From Desulfobacteraceae bacterium (lineage in GTDB: Bacteria > Desulfobacterota > Desulfobacteria > Desulfobacterales > Desulfococcaceae): a stretch of 45,376 nt of DNA. Positions 26,457 through 35,688 of this stretch are shown piece by piece; positions within the stretch are counted from its first letter, which is position 1, and each line of letters starts with the position of its first letter. The notes under the pieces were generated by a model, which made no database searches, was not told the origin of the DNA, and was given only the letters and a program-made list of their open reading frames with translations. A program made the translations under genes and the position numbers. The stretch spans positions 1 to 45,376 of the forward strand of contig JAABRU010000042.1 of the NCBI GenBank assembly GCA_011390755.1, in the 5' to 3' direction.

Positions 26457-27510
26457 GCTGAAGTGCCTGCGTCTGATAAAAGGTTATCAGTCCGTCAATA
26501 ATTTCATCCGTATCCCCCTGAAGAACACTCTCAAGGCGGTAAAGGGTCAGGCCGATACGGTGGTCTGTAACCCGTCCCTGGGGGAAATTATAAGTACGGA
26601 TTCTTCCGCTTCTGTCGCCGGAACCGATCTGGCTTTTCCGCTCTTCCGAACGTTTTTCCTGCTGTTCCCGCACAATGCGGTCCATCAGGCGGGCGCGCAG
26701 CACCTTCATGGCTTTGTTCTTGTTTTTCAGCTGGGATTTTTCATCCTGGCAGGTGACGACAAGGCCCGTGGGGATATGAGTAATGCGGACAGCAGAATCC
26801 GTGGTATTGACAGACTGTCCCCCCGGACCGGTGGAGCGGTAAACATCCACTTTCAGTTCACCGGAATCAATGTGCAGTTCCACATCCTCGGCTTCGGGAA
26901 GCACCGCCACTGTCACAGCCGATGTATGAATTCTGCCCTGGGTTTCGGTTTCCGGCACCCGCTGCACCCGGTGGGTTCCGCTTTCATATTTCATGCGGCT
27001 GAAAGCACCTTTGCCGTGAATCATGGCAATCACTTCCTTCAGTCCGCCTGTGCCGGTCGGATGATGGGTCATGATTTCGACTTTCCAGCCTTTGTTTTCC
27101 GAATAACGGCTGTACATACGGAAGAGATCTCCGGCAAAAAGTGCGGCTTCATCGCCTCCGGTTCCTGCCCGGATTTCCAGAATGACGTTTTTATCATCAT
27201 TGGGGTCTTTGGGCATCAGCAGTTTTTTCAGTTCGGTTTCCAGTTCTTCTTTTTTCCTGCCGAGTGTTTCCACTTCCTGCCTTGCCAGCTCTTTGATCTC
27301 CGGATCCGCATCTCGCAGCAGTTCCGTACTGCCCTCCAGCTCTTCCATCACCTGTCTGCAGGTTCTGAAAACACTGACTATCTTATTCAGTTCGGCGTGT
27401 TCACGCGCATAATTCCGGTACAGTTCCCGGTCTTTGACCACATCCGGATTTCCCAGCAGGCTTTCCAGTTCCGAAAAACGTTTTTCAACACCCTGAAGTT
27501 TATCAAACAT
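26410..27510 (-). CDS. prfA: Peptide chain release factor 1
   Basis: 366 residues. The catalytic GGQ is in [18 protein letters not shown] near residue 230, and the family block [21 protein letters not shown] near 115 is present. The C-terminal part and overall length fit RF1 rather than RF2 (no internal frameshift). It releases peptides at UAA and UAG. No good Shine-Dalgarno is visible before the ATG. It lies between rpmE and prmC. Confidence 0.94.
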   Translation of the reverse strand: MFDKLQGVEKRFSELESLLGNPDVVKDRELYRNYAREHAELNKIVSVFRTCRQVMEELEGSTELLRDADPEIKELARQEVETLGRKKEELETELKKLLMPKDPNDDKNVILEIRAGTGGDEAALFAGDLFRMYSRYSENKGWKVEIMTHHPTGTGGLKEVIAMIHGKGAFSRMKYESGTHRVQRVPETETQGRIHTSAVTVAVLPEAEDVELHIDSGELKVDVYRSTGPGGQSVNTTDSAVRITHIPTGLVVTCQDEKSQLKNKNKAMKVLRARLMDRIVREQQEKRSEERKSQIGSGDRSGRIRTYNFPQGRVTDHRIGLTLYRLESVLQGDTDEIIDGLITFYQTQALQHAETDGKGGSPLDHP

Positions 27511-27590
27511 AAGAATATAGAGAATCCGTCATATCTGTGTGCCGTCCGTGCCGGACACTGCCGTCAGAAAGCGTCCCATCCGTTTTTTCC

Positions 27591-27818
27591 TCAGTTTCCG
27601 GCCGCTTTCTGCATCTGATGAAATTTCTCGTATTTTCTGCGGAAACGCTCAATTCTTCCGGCCGTATCCACCAGTTTCTGCTTCCCTGTAAAAAAAGGAT
27701 GGCACTGGGAACAGATTTCCACAGATATATCCTGTTTGGTCGAAGCGGTTTCCATTACATTTCCGCACGCGCACTTTACGGTCGTCTGCGCGTATTCGGG
27801 ATGAATGTCTTTTTTCAT
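27591..27818 (-). CDS. rpmE: 50S ribosomal protein L31, zinc-binding form
   Basis: 75 residues. Starts MKKDIHPEY and holds CACGN and CSQC, the four zinc ligands of the C+ form, then [21 protein letters not shown], the family signature. AGGAGG precedes the ATG by 11 bases. It follows rho by 25 bases, a common pairing, so both should be co-transcribed. Confidence 0.96.
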   Translation of the reverse strand: MKKDIHPEYAQTTVKCACGNVMETASTKQDISVEICSQCHPFFTGKQKLVDTAGRIERFRRKYEKFHQMQKAAGN

Positions 27819-27843
27819 AATATTTTCAACCTCCTGATATTTT

Positions 27844-29091
27844 TTATCCGTTCATGGCTTCCAAAAACTCTCTATTATTACCTGTTCCGTTCATTTTTTC
27901 AAGTAAAAATTCAAGACTGTCTACCGGATTCAGTGAAGAAAGCAGTTTTCTCAGAATCCAGACCCGGTTCAGGGTATCCTGATCCAGCAGCAGTTCCTCT
28001 TTCCGGGTTCCGGATTTTTTAATATCAATGGCAGGAAAAATCCGTTTGTCCGCCAGGCGGCGATCCAGCTGCAGTTCCATATTGCCGGTTCCCTTGAATT
28101 CCTCAAAAATCACTTCATCCATACGGCTGCCTGTATCAATGAGAGCCGTGGCAATAATGGTCAGACTGCCGCCATCCTCAATATTTCTGGCCGCACCGAA
28201 AAAACGTTTGGGTCGCTGCAGGGCATTGGAATCCACACCGCCGGAAAGAATTTTGCCGCTGGGGGGAACCACAGAGTTATAGGCACGGGCCAGGCGGGTA
28301 ATACTGTCTAAAAGAATAACCACATTTTTTTTATGTTCCACCAGGCGTTTGGCTTTATCAATCACCATTTCCGCCACCTGCACATGGCGTTCCGCGGGTT
28401 CGTCAAAAGTGGAACTGACCACTTCCCCGTTGACCGAGCGTTCCATATCGGTGACTTCTTCGGGGCGTTCATCAATAAGCAGCACAATCAGTTCCGCATC
28501 ACTGTGATTGGAAGAAATACTGTTGGCAATAAACTGCAGAAGCATGGTTTTGCCGGAGCGGGGAGGGGACACAATCAGCCCGCGCTGGCCGAAACCGATG
28601 GGTGTCATGAGATCAATAATCCGGGTGGAATAATTTTCCGGTTTGTATTCCAGGTTCATCTTTTCATTGGGATGCAGGGGGGTCAGATTGTCAAAAAGAA
28701 TTTTTTCCCTGGCAATTTCCGGATCTTCATAATTGATGGCCTCCACCTTCAACAGGGCAAAATAGCGTTCGGTTTCCTTGGGCTGGCGGATCTGACCGGA
28801 TACGGTATCCCCGGTGCGAAGGTTGAAACGGCGGATCTGGGAAGGGGATACATAAATATCATCGGGCCCCGGCAGATAATTATAACTGGAAGAGCGCAGA
28901 AAACCGAATCCGTCCGGCAGTATCTCCAGGGTTCCCTCACCGTAGATCAGTCCGTTTTTTTCAATCTGGGCCTGAAGCAGGGCAAATATCAGTTCCTGTT
29001 TGCGCATACCGGCCGCCCCGTCAATTTTAAAATCTTTTGCCAGACGGTTCAGTTCGCTGATCTTCATTTCTTTCAGTTCTGTAATGTTCAT
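27844..29091 (-). CDS. rho: Transcription termination factor Rho
   Basis: About 415 residues from the chosen start. N-terminal Rho_N region ([16 protein letters not shown]), an RNA-binding cold-shock-like domain with [11 protein letters not shown] and [10 protein letters not shown], then the ATPase with Walker [24 protein letters not shown] and [11 protein letters not shown]. It is a hexameric RNA helicase that ends transcripts. The frame is open to an ATG at 29160, but the ATG at 29091 has AGGA upstream and gives the usual [10 protein letters not shown] start. First gene of rho-rpmE-prfA-prmC. Confidence 0.95.
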   Translation of the reverse strand: MNITELKEMKISELNRLAKDFKIDGAAGMRKQELIFALLQAQIEKNGLIYGEGTLEILPDGFGFLRSSSYNYLPGPDDIYVSPSQIRRFNLRTGDTVSGQIRQPKETERYFALLKVEAINYEDPEIAREKILFDNLTPLHPNEKMNLEYKPENYSTRIIDLMTPIGFGQRGLIVSPPRSGKTMLLQFIANSISSNHSDAELIVLLIDERPEEVTDMERSVNGEVVSSTFDEPAERHVQVAEMVIDKAKRLVEHKKNVVILLDSITRLARAYNSVVPPSGKILSGGVDSNALQRPKRFFGAARNIEDGGSLTIIATALIDTGSRMDEVIFEEFKGTGNMELQLDRRLADKRIFPAIDIKKSGTRKEELLLDQDTLNRVWILRKLLSSLNPVDSLEFLLEKMNGTGNNREFLEAMNG

Positions 29092-29560
29092 GCGTATAAT
29101 CCTATTCATTAAAAGTTTATCAAAAATATCCGTCCCCGGCAGGAACAGCTCATTCCGCAATGATTATCCGAAAACCGGCCGGATTTACCTTTCACTGATT
29201 TTCAAACAATTATGATTTCTCAGGACGGCTGCAGCAGGAAGGTGTGTAAAAATCTGTATGCTGAAAAACGGAATCACCCGGAGAAGCAGGGTAATACTCA
29301 CTCCGTACACCTTGCACAGTTGCAAAGCGGCTGTACAGAGCGGCTTCATTGAAAATACTGGGAAAAATGGATTTTTTGTGTGAAGCAGAAGATTTTTTTT
29401 GATATTTTCTCCACGGGCGGGCTTGAGCCGTAATTTATTTTTACTGCTTATACGATGCGGATTTATCTGTCAAGCACTTTCCATTACTTTGTTTTTGAAA
29501 TACGGACTTCAGGGAATAACAAACTGACAGTGCTGCCGGCCGAAAATATACGCATGTACT

Positions 29561-29670
29561 ATAATGCACTGTTTCATTTAAAATTGTGTATGTATTTCGG
29601 GAAAAGCATCCTGATGCCGGCTTATGCTTCGCCAACCCGACCTGCAATTGTAAGTGAAACAGAGCAATAG
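29561..29670. mobile_element. Palindromic element, TTTCATTTAAAATTG family (copy 2)
   Basis: GCACTGTTTCATTTAAAATTG at the left, inverted as CAATTGTAAGTGAAACAGAGC at the right, with GGCTTATGCTTCGCCAACCC in the middle. It directly abuts the next element. Confidence 0.6.
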
Positions 29671-29692
29671 TGCTTTGTCAGAACTTAATTTT

Positions 29693-29793
29693 GATGGTCT
29701 CGTAAAAAGTCCGAAAATCAGGTTTTGATACATATTAACTCTCTGATTTTATTAATAGCGATTTTTGAAATTTGGACTTTTTACCGATTCATC
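29693..29793. mobile_element. GATGATCTCGTAAAAA family element (copy 4)
   Basis: GATGGTCTCGTAAAAAGTCC at the left, GGACTTTTTACCGATTCATC at the right, interior almost identical to 25368-25468. Confidence 0.7.
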
Positions 29794-30026
29794 AATTTTA
29801 GGGTAAACGGATTTATATTTATAATTGTGTAAATAAATTATGCGATGCCCAACCCTGATTTTTAGCCCTGACAGAGCAACAGGCTTTCAGATAATCTTTT
29901 GTGATGACAGCAGTGAAACAACGGCACTTACATACATCTCCGACCGATACCCCGCGCAAAACGATTATCCGGAAGGGGATACTTTTCAGACTTGAAAAAT
30001 ATATTGTGCGGGGATAAATAAAGATT

Positions 30027-30163
30027 TTAGACGATTTCCAAATATGAATGTAGCGCTTCCGCAGGAGTCTTAAACGGAAAGTCTGTAACCGGACTGCCAG
30101 ACACTGCCAAACTTTCAGTTTGGCACTCCTTCGCTACATTTTTTTCAGGAAATCACCTTAATA
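30027..30163. repeat. ATTTCCGG family repeat (copy upstream of the helicase)
   Basis: Begins GACGATTTCCAAATATGAATG and ends TTTTCAGGAAATCACCTTAA. The inner CCAAACTTTCAGTTTGGCAC forms a hairpin shared with the copy between hflK and hflC. Confidence 0.55.
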
Positions 30164-30197
30164 GACTTCTGTGCAATTGTCCGGGTTCATTTGACAA

Positions 30198-30272
30198 TCA
30201 GCAGATCGAAAAGTTTCCCCCGGATACGGTTTTACGACTGTCCCGGAGTGCGGAAACTTTCCGATCTGCTGA
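30198..30272. mobile_element. GATCGAAAAGTTTCC element, internally deleted (copy 3)
   Basis: Both ends (TCAGCAGATCGAAAAGTTTC and GAAACTTTCCGATCTGCTGA) and the left interior CCCGGATACGGTTTTACGA match copies 1 and 2, but about 70 interior bases are missing. Confidence 0.6.
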
Positions 30273-30356
30273 CAGCAAATAAAACGGCCCGATCAGGAAA
30301 ACATCCGGAATGGAAGATATAATCATAATGACAGATTCGGTATCATCAAGGCATAC

Positions 30357-30466
30357 TATTGCATTGTTTTACTTAAAATTGTGCAGGTATTTCGGAGCAG
30401 AACATCCGAATGCCGGGTTACGCTTCGCTAACCCGACCTGCAATTTTAAATGAAACAGAGCACTAT
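30357..30466. mobile_element. TTTCATTTAAAATTG family element (copy 3)
   Basis: Very close to the copy at 17593-17697 (shared TATTTCGGAGCAGAACATC and GAATGCCGGGTTA blocks), with GGGTTACGCTTCGCTAACCC as the central palindrome. The strong likeness to a copy 13 kb away suggests recent movement. Confidence 0.65.
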
Positions 30467-30637
30467 TTTTGTGACAAAGTCATTTTCAATAGTTCGGTAA
30501 AAAATTTCGGTTTTAATAATTTCAGAAGGTTATAAACCCCTGCCTGAAAATTCTCATTTTATGATTTCAGAGGGTTACATTTTTACAGCCAGGAAATCAG
30601 AAAAAATTACCGGACTGTTGATTTTAATATTTCACTT

Positions 30638-30753
30638 TAGGGACCCGGAAAAAGATAATTCCCCCGATTCATCCCGGCGGCAGAGAATAAACAGGTGGCT
30701 GTATTTTTCTGTCAGACAGTTTCAGCGGATTTATTTTTTGCCGAGTCCCTTAA
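30638..30753. repeat. Dispersed repeat, TTAGGGAC..AAAAAGATAATTCCCCC family (copy 2)
   Basis: Clearly homologous to 17328-17448 across its length (AAAAAGATAATTCCCCCG, CAGACAGTTTCAG, TTTATTTTTTGCCGAGT), bounded by TTAGGGAC and GTCCCTTAA, which are inverted ends. Confidence 0.65.
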
Positions 30754-30908
30754 CCTGCATTATTCACACGTTTTAGTCCCTGGCAGATAAACTGCTGATT
30801 AATTTGCTTATACGAAAATACGGCTGCAAAACGCAGTTTTTTGTGTCTTCCTGCTATTTACTGCAAAAAACGGATTTGTGAATAATTCAGGTTAATAAGG
30901 AATGATGA

Positions 30909-33900
30909 ATGAATATATCAGTCAAAGCGGGGCAAATCATCATATCTTCCGTCTTCCCGGAACCTGTCCGGGTCATTACCGCAATCCTCATGGGAGATTC
31001 TGTCAAAATCATCGGGGAAGGTCTGAATTCCGGCAGGGTCCATCAGCCGGTTCTGTCACGGGAGCAGGTGGAACAGCTCAGCATATCTTCTGAAAAAAAG
31101 CCTTTTGACGGTGATCCCTTTAAATTCCGGCTTGGCATTGAATCCATGCGCCTGGCCCTGGCCTATGAGTATGATCCCTATTTCAGCCTTTCCATTGCAA
31201 GGGTTGATCCGCTGCCGCACCAGTTGGAAGCCGTGTATGATTATTTTTTAAAACTGCCCCGCATCCGTTTTCTGCTGGCCGATGATCCGGGGGCCGGAAA
31301 AACCATCATGGCCGGTCTGCTGATAAAAGAACTCAAGGTGCGCGGGCTGATTCAGCGCATTCTCATCGTCACTCCGGCCAATCTCTCCTTTCAGTGGCAG
31401 CGGGAACTCCGGGATAAATTCCGCGAACATTTCCAGGTAATCCGCAGTGATGTGCTCCGTGCCAATTACGGTTCAAATCCCTGGCAGGAATCCAACCAGC
31501 TCATCACTTCGGTTTCCTGGATTTCCCGAATCGAAGATGCGCGGGAAAGCCTGAAAAGAAGTCACTGGGATCTGATTATTGTGGATGAGGCCCACAAAAT
31601 GAGTGCCTACAGTGAGGAAAAGAAAACCCTGGCCTATCAGTTGGGGGAAAGCCTTTCGGGAATGACGGATCATTTTCTGCTCATGACGGCCACACCCCAT
31701 AAAGGCGACCCGGATAACTTCAGCCTTTTTCTGAAGCTGCTGGATAAGGATGTTTACGGGGATGTGCAAAGCCTGCAAAAGGCCATTGAAGAACGGGAAG
31801 CCCCATTTTACCTGCGCCGGGTAAAGGATGTCCTGGTAACATTTCCCGACCCGGATACCGGTGAATCCAAAAATCTCTTTACCAGAAGAAATGTGCGAAC
31901 GGTCAGTTTTCAGATAGATGATGATGAACTGGAACTGTACGACCGGCTGACAGAATATGTGAACGATCAGTCCTTCAAGGCCGCACAGGATGATTCGGCC
32001 CGCGGGCGTGCCATCGGTTTTACCATGGCCATGCTCCAGCGGCGTTTTGCATCCAGCATCTACGCGGTGCGGCGCACCCTGGAACGCATGAAGGCCGGGC
32101 GGGAGAAGATTCTGGAAAACCCGGAGGCATACCGGCAGGAGCAGATCCGTAAAAAAGTGCCCGGTGATTTTGATGATCTGCCCGAAGAAATGCAGGCAGG
32201 TCTCCTGCAGGAACTGGAAAATATTGTGGCCTCCGTTGATCCCGATGCCCTGCGGGAAGAAATCATGGAACTGGGAAAACTGGTGGAAACCGCCAGATCA
32301 CTGGAAAAGCGGGAAGTGGAAAGCAAGCTGTCCCAACTGAAAAAAGTGATGAGCGAAAAAGGGGTTTTTGCCGATTCTGACCTGAAACTGCTGATATTTA
32401 CAGAACATAAAGACACCCTGGATTATCTGGTCGGTGACGGCAGCGCCGGTCGTCCCCTGGGTAAACTGCGGGAATGGGGGCTGAATGTCACCCAGATTCA
32501 CGGGGGCATGAAAATCGGGGATCGGGATACACCCGGAACCCGTATTTATGCGGAACGGGAATTCAAAGAGGACTGCCAGGTACTGGTGGCAACCGAGGCC
32601 GCGGGGGAAGGGATCAACCTTCAGTTCTGCTGGTTCATGATTAATTACGACATCCCCTGGAACCCGAACCGGCTGGAACAGCGTATGGGGCGGATTCACC
32701 GCTACGGTCAGGAAAAAGACTGCCTGATTACCAACTTTGTATCCACCAATACCCGTGAAGGCCGGGTGCTGGAAAAACTCTTTGAGCGCATCCTTCAGAT
32801 AGAGGATGATCTGGACCCGGATCGCACCGGAAAGGTATTCAATGTACTGGGGGATGTTTTTCCGGCCAACCAGTTGGAACGGATGCTCCGGGAGATGTAT
32901 GCCCGCAATCTTACGGAAGATGTCATCAAAGACCGCATTGTCCGGCAGGTGGATACGGAAAGGCTGCGGGAGATCACCGAATCCACCCTGGAAGGTCTGG
33001 CAAAGAAGGAACTGAATCTTTCGGCCATTATGGGCAAATCCGAAGAAGCCAAAGAAAGGCGTCTGGTTCCGGAGGCCATTGAGGATTATTTTGTCAGTGC
33101 GGCCCCCATTGCCGGTATCTCCCCCGGAAAAACCGGGCCGGACAGTCATGTGTACCGCATCGGCAGAATCCCCCGCCTGCTGCATCCTTTCGGGAACCGG
33201 CTGGAACAGCAGTATGGCAGACTGGGGAAAGAATACAGAAAAATCGTTTTTGACAGGAAAATTTTTGAACGTGACCCGGTTTCGGAATGGGTTACGCCGG
33301 GGCATCCCCTGTTTGAAAGTGTAAGACTCTGTGTACAGGAAAATGTGCAGGAGGATCTGCGGAAAGGGGCCGTATTTTATCATTTGCAGCAGACAGAACC
33401 GGTGCTGATGGAAGTCTTCACGGCTGAAATCCGGGACGGTCTGGGCAATGTGCTGCACAAAAGGATGCTGGTGCTTCAGATCACTGCCGACGGTTTTATC
33501 AGCATCCGTCAACCGGCCATATTCCTGGATTTGTGCATTGCACCGCCCGGAACCGCCATTCCGGAAAATATTTCTCTTCCCGCGAAAGAAGAACTGGAAA
33601 GAACCCTGTATGAGCAGGCCCTGCTTCCCCTGCTGGAAGAGGTGAAAAAACAGCGGGAAAAAGAAATCCGTACCATATCCCGGCATATGCACATCAGCCT
33701 GACGGCGATTATTGACCGGGTGCAGATTCAGTTTGCCGAACTGCAGATGCAGAAAGAGGCCGGTTCATCGGAACAGGGACTGGAGGGTCGGATCAGAATT
33801 CTGGAAGATAAACTGGATGAACTCAATAACCGTCTGGAAAGCCGGAGAAGCCGCCTGATTCAGGAGGAAAACTGCACCATCAGCAATATGCAGCATATCG

Positions 33901-34358
33901 GCAGTGCATGGGTGCTGCCGCACCCGGAGAGGAATACTTCTTCCGGAAAGAAAATGGTCAATGATCCGGAAATCGAAAAGATTGCCATTCGGGCGGTAAT
34001 GGAATATGAAGAGAAACGGGGATGGAAAGTGCAAAGTGTGGAAGAGGAAAACCGGGGTTTTGATCTGATTTCCAGAAAACCCCATTCCGAAGATCCCCAA
34101 ACATCCGTCGGCGTCCGTTTTATTGAGGTCAAGGGACGTGCCGGAACCGGAGAGGTGGCTCTCAGCAGCAATGAGTTTAAAACAGCCGAAAGACTGAAAG
34201 AGGATTACTGGCTCTATGTGGTGTTCAACTGTGCGGAGAAACCGGAAATCCATATTATCCGCAATCCCGCGGAACTGAACTGGAAACCGGTGGTTACGGT
34301 TGCACATTATCATGTGGGGGCCGAAGAAATCATTGCTTCTGAGATAAAGAATGAATAG
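30909..34358 (+). CDS. SNF2-type DEAH helicase with C-terminal DUF3883-like domain, defence operon
   Basis: 1149 residues. Walker A is DDPGAGKTIMAG near residue 126, the DEAH box is IIVDEAHKM near 224 and motif VI is NRLEQRMGRIHRYGQ near 590, so this is an SF2/SNF2 translocase of the type found in phage-defence islands. Residues about 900-1000 form coiled coils. The end (about 1025-1110) is a DUF3883-like PD-(D/E)xK fold with GFDLIS and FIEVKGR, which could bind or cut DNA. It probably translocates along non-self DNA together with the methylase and ATPase downstream. The start has AGGA 7 bases upstream. It is followed after 16 bases by the antitoxin gene. Helicase assignment is firm; the defence role comes from neighbours. 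Confidence 0.88.
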   Translation: MNISVKAGQIIISSVFPEPVRVITAILMGDSVKIIGEGLNSGRVHQPVLSREQVEQLSISSEKKPFDGDPFKFRLGIESMRLALAYEYDPYFSLSIARVDPLPHQLEAVYDYFLKLPRIRFLLADDPGAGKTIMAGLLIKELKVRGLIQRILIVTPANLSFQWQRELRDKFREHFQVIRSDVLRANYGSNPWQESNQLITSVSWISRIEDARESLKRSHWDLIIVDEAHKMSAYSEEKKTLAYQLGESLSGMTDHFLLMTATPHKGDPDNFSLFLKLLDKDVYGDVQSLQKAIEEREAPFYLRRVKDVLVTFPDPDTGESKNLFTRRNVRTVSFQIDDDELELYDRLTEYVNDQSFKAAQDDSARGRAIGFTMAMLQRRFASSIYAVRRTLERMKAGREKILENPEAYRQEQIRKKVPGDFDDLPEEMQAGLLQELENIVASVDPDALREEIMELGKLVETARSLEKREVESKLSQLKKVMSEKGVFADSDLKLLIFTEHKDTLDYLVGDGSAGRPLGKLREWGLNVTQIHGGMKIGDRDTPGTRIYAEREFKEDCQVLVATEAAGEGINLQFCWFMINYDIPWNPNRLEQRMGRIHRYGQEKDCLITNFVSTNTREGRVLEKLFERILQIEDDLDPDRTGKVFNVLGDVFPANQLERMLREMYARNLTEDVIKDRIVRQVDTERLREITESTLEGLAKKELNLSAIMGKSEEAKERRLVPEAIEDYFVSAAPIAGISPGKTGPDSHVYRIGRIPRLLHPFGNRLEQQYGRLGKEYRKIVFDRKIFERDPVSEWVTPGHPLFESVRLCVQENVQEDLRKGAVFYHLQQTEPVLMEVFTAEIRDGLGNVLHKRMLVLQITADGFISIRQPAIFLDLCIAPPGTAIPENISLPAKEELERTLYEQALLPLLEEVKKQREKEIRTISRHMHISLTAIIDRVQIQFAELQMQKEAGSSEQGLEGRIRILEDKLDELNNRLESRRSRLIQEENCTISNMQHIGSAWVLPHPERNTSSGKKMVNDPEIEKIAIRAVMEYEEKRGWKVQSVEEENRGFDLISRKPHSEDPQTSVGVRFIEVKGRAGTGEVALSSNEFKTAERLKEDYWLYVVFNCAEKPEIHIIRNPAELNWKPVVTVAHYHVGAEEIIASEIKNE

Positions 34359-34374
34359 ATAAGGAGATAATAGA

Positions 34375-34605
34375 ATGTCTGAACTGTTGAAAAAGATAGA
34401 AAATGATATATCCCGGCTTTCTGTTCAGGAACGTGCGTTTCTGGCGGATCGCTTATTGAGTTCTCTGTATGATAATTCTTTGAATGATATTGATGAAGCA
34501 TGGATAGCCGAAGCGGAAAGAAGGTATGACGAATATAAATCAGGTAACAGTCCCGGTATTCCCGCTCAGGAAGTTTTTGCAAAAGCTGATGAGATATTGA
34601 AATGA
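34375..34605 (+). CDS. Addiction-module antitoxin (TIGR02574-like)
   Basis: 76 residues. The pattern LSVQERAFLADRLLSSL, then DEAWIAEAERRYDEYKSG and PAQEVFAKADEIL, matches the 'putative addiction module component' family that accompanies RelE/ParE toxins. AAGGAGATAATAGA gives a good ribosome site. It overlaps the toxin start by 4 bases (ATGA). Base composition is more AT-rich than the helicase and ATPase genes, which suggests separate acquisition. Confidence 0.85.
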   Translation: MSELLKKIENDISRLSVQERAFLADRLLSSLYDNSLNDIDEAWIAEAERRYDEYKSGNSPGIPAQEVFAKADEILK

Positions 34606-34910
34606 CTCCGGTAATTTTTGCTCCTGAAGCAGAATCTGAATTTTTGGATGCAGTTGCATATTATGAAGACTGTAGTCGTGGTTTGGGAAAACGCTTTCGT
34701 TTGATGGTTGAATTGTATATCAAACGAATCAGAGAAGTTCCGTTAATGTACCGTTTGTACCATCATCCATTCAGACGTTGTCTGCTTCCCAAATTTCCAT
34801 ATTGCGTTATATACACCATTGAACCGGATCATATCCGAATCATAGCAATTGCCCATTTACAAAGAAAGCCGGGCTATTGGATGAATAGATTAGAATTTGA
34901 AGAAAAATAG
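34602..34910 (+). CDS. RelE/ParE-family toxin
   Basis: 102 residues. Core features: PEAESEFLDAVAYYED near the N-terminus, GLGKRFRLMVELYIKRI, then the C-terminal strands RRCLLPKFPYCVIYTIEPDHIRIIAIAH, as in the ParE/RelE superfamily. RelE-type members cut mRNA on ribosomes and ParE-type ones poison gyrase; the sequence does not tell which. It should be neutralised by the preceding antitoxin. The pair sits inside the defence operon, between helicase and methylase. Confidence 0.87.
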   Translation: MTPVIFAPEAESEFLDAVAYYEDCSRGLGKRFRLMVELYIKRIREVPLMYRLYHHPFRRCLLPKFPYCVIYTIEPDHIRIIAIAHLQRKPGYWMNRLEFEEK

Positions 34911-34941
34911 AAGATTACAGATAAACTGCAAAGAGGTTGAT

Positions 34942-35196
34942 ATGAAATGGTCTGAAATCAAAAAATCTTTTCCGGACAAATTTGTGCTTATCGGGGATAT
35001 TGTTGAAGAAAAAATTTCGGAAACCCGATCAAAAGTTATCGAAGGTACTGTTTTGGAAATCAGCGATAACGGCAATGATATCAGAAAGTATTACAGACAA
35101 TACCGAAAAATGGGAAAAAATGTTTTGTTTTCTCTGCCTTCCACTTCCGATGAATTCATTATTGAAAACATACCCTACAAAGGGATTGTCCGATGA
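34942..35196 (+). CDS. Small protein paired with a retropepsin-like gene, unknown function
   Basis: 84 residues, starting MKWSEIKKSFPDKFVLIGDI. An upstream ATG at 34897 has no ribosome site, whereas AAGAGGTTGAT precedes 34942. It contains an 'EEKISETRSKVIEG' strand-loop and ends with SLPSTSDEFIIENIPYKG. I recognise the type as a partner often coded next to small retropepsin-like proteases, but no function is known to me. Its stop overlaps the start of the next gene (ATGA), so both are translated together. AT-rich like the toxin-antitoxin genes. Confidence 0.7.
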   Translation: MKWSEIKKSFPDKFVLIGDIVEEKISETRSKVIEGTVLEISDNGNDIRKYYRQYRKMGKNVLFSLPSTSDEFIIENIPYKGIVR

Positions 35197-35678
35197 AATT
35201 TGAATGGAAGCACGGTCTGATCTGGATTTCCTGTGAATTGGAATATGAAGGAAAAACCATAAAAGCGGATCAATGTATTTTGGATACAGGTTCTGCAAGT
35301 ACGGCACTGGATTAGGACTTACGCAGTTGAATTTTAACTGTTTGAATTTATTATGTGCCTTAAAAATTGACAGTCAATAAAAACAGCAGATTATATTTCA
35401 ACTGCGTAAGTCCTATGGATATGGATCTGGTGGAATTTAGTTATCATAAACCTTCCAAAATTAAACGATTGTGCGGGATCGGCGGCGGAATTCAGGAAGT
35501 GGTCAGTCAGGTAACAGACAAACTGATGATTGACGGAAAAGAATTGAAAGATATTGAGATAGAATTCGGAGATATTCGGGAAGAACTGGGAATAGACGGT
35601 TTTATCGGCAATGATGTTTTACGCTGCTTTACCATGACAGTGAATTACCGGGAACATACCATTCAATTATCGGAGTAA
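35193..35678 (+). pseudogene. Retropepsin-like aspartic protease gene interrupted by a MITE
   Basis: The 5' part (35193-35312) codes for 40 residues ending ILDTGSASTALD, with the catalytic DTGSA of retropepsins. A stop codon (TAG) follows at once, from the inserted element. After the element the same frame resumes at 35421 with MDLVEFSYHKPSKIKRLCGI and ends at 35678 with the second conserved region GIDGFIGNDVLRCF. The element plus one 5-bp duplication is 108 bp, so exact removal restores a single frame of about 125 residues. The intact protein would act as a homodimeric aspartyl protease. In the present form the active-site half is cut off, so it is probably inactive, although the 3' part could be re-initiated inside the element. 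Confidence 0.8.
35313..35415. mobile_element. 103-bp MITE with 17-bp inverted ends, inserted in the protease gene
   Basis: TAGGACTTACGCAGTTG at the left and CAACTGCGTAAGTCCTA at the right are perfect inverses. TGGAT is found on both sides (35308-35312 and 35416-35420) as a target duplication. The interior holds ATTGACAGTCAAT and AT-rich stretches with no gene. A second copy lies at 25314-25521. Confidence 0.88.
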
Positions 35679-35688
35679 TGACCATACA

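Larger units (their letters stand above)
29092..30908. other. Gene-free 1.8-kb repeat region between rho and the defence operon
   Basis: No supported gene. It holds at least six repeats: two TTTCATTTAAAATTG elements, one GATGATCTCGTAAAAA element, an ATTTCCGG-family copy, a shortened GATCGAAAAGTTTCC element and a TTAGGGAC copy. The rho promoter must lie at its left end and the helicase promoter at its right end; neither is distinct to the eye. Confidence 0.6.

Noticed and set aside
25440-26501. Plus-strand frame of 353 codons beginning inside a MITE and running opposite prmC
   Set aside because: Starts in repeat sequence and is antisense to prmC, whose NPPY and GTGSG motifs are clear.
26416-27618. 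400-codon plus-strand frame opposite prfA
   Set aside because: prfA on the minus strand carries the GGQ motif and full family pattern. The opposite frame is a shadow.
32298-33692. Long open frame (464 codons) on the minus strand within the helicase gene
   Set aside because: It is the antisense shadow of a clear helicase coding sequence. The translation is rich in His, Phe and Gln with no family likeness and no ribosome site.
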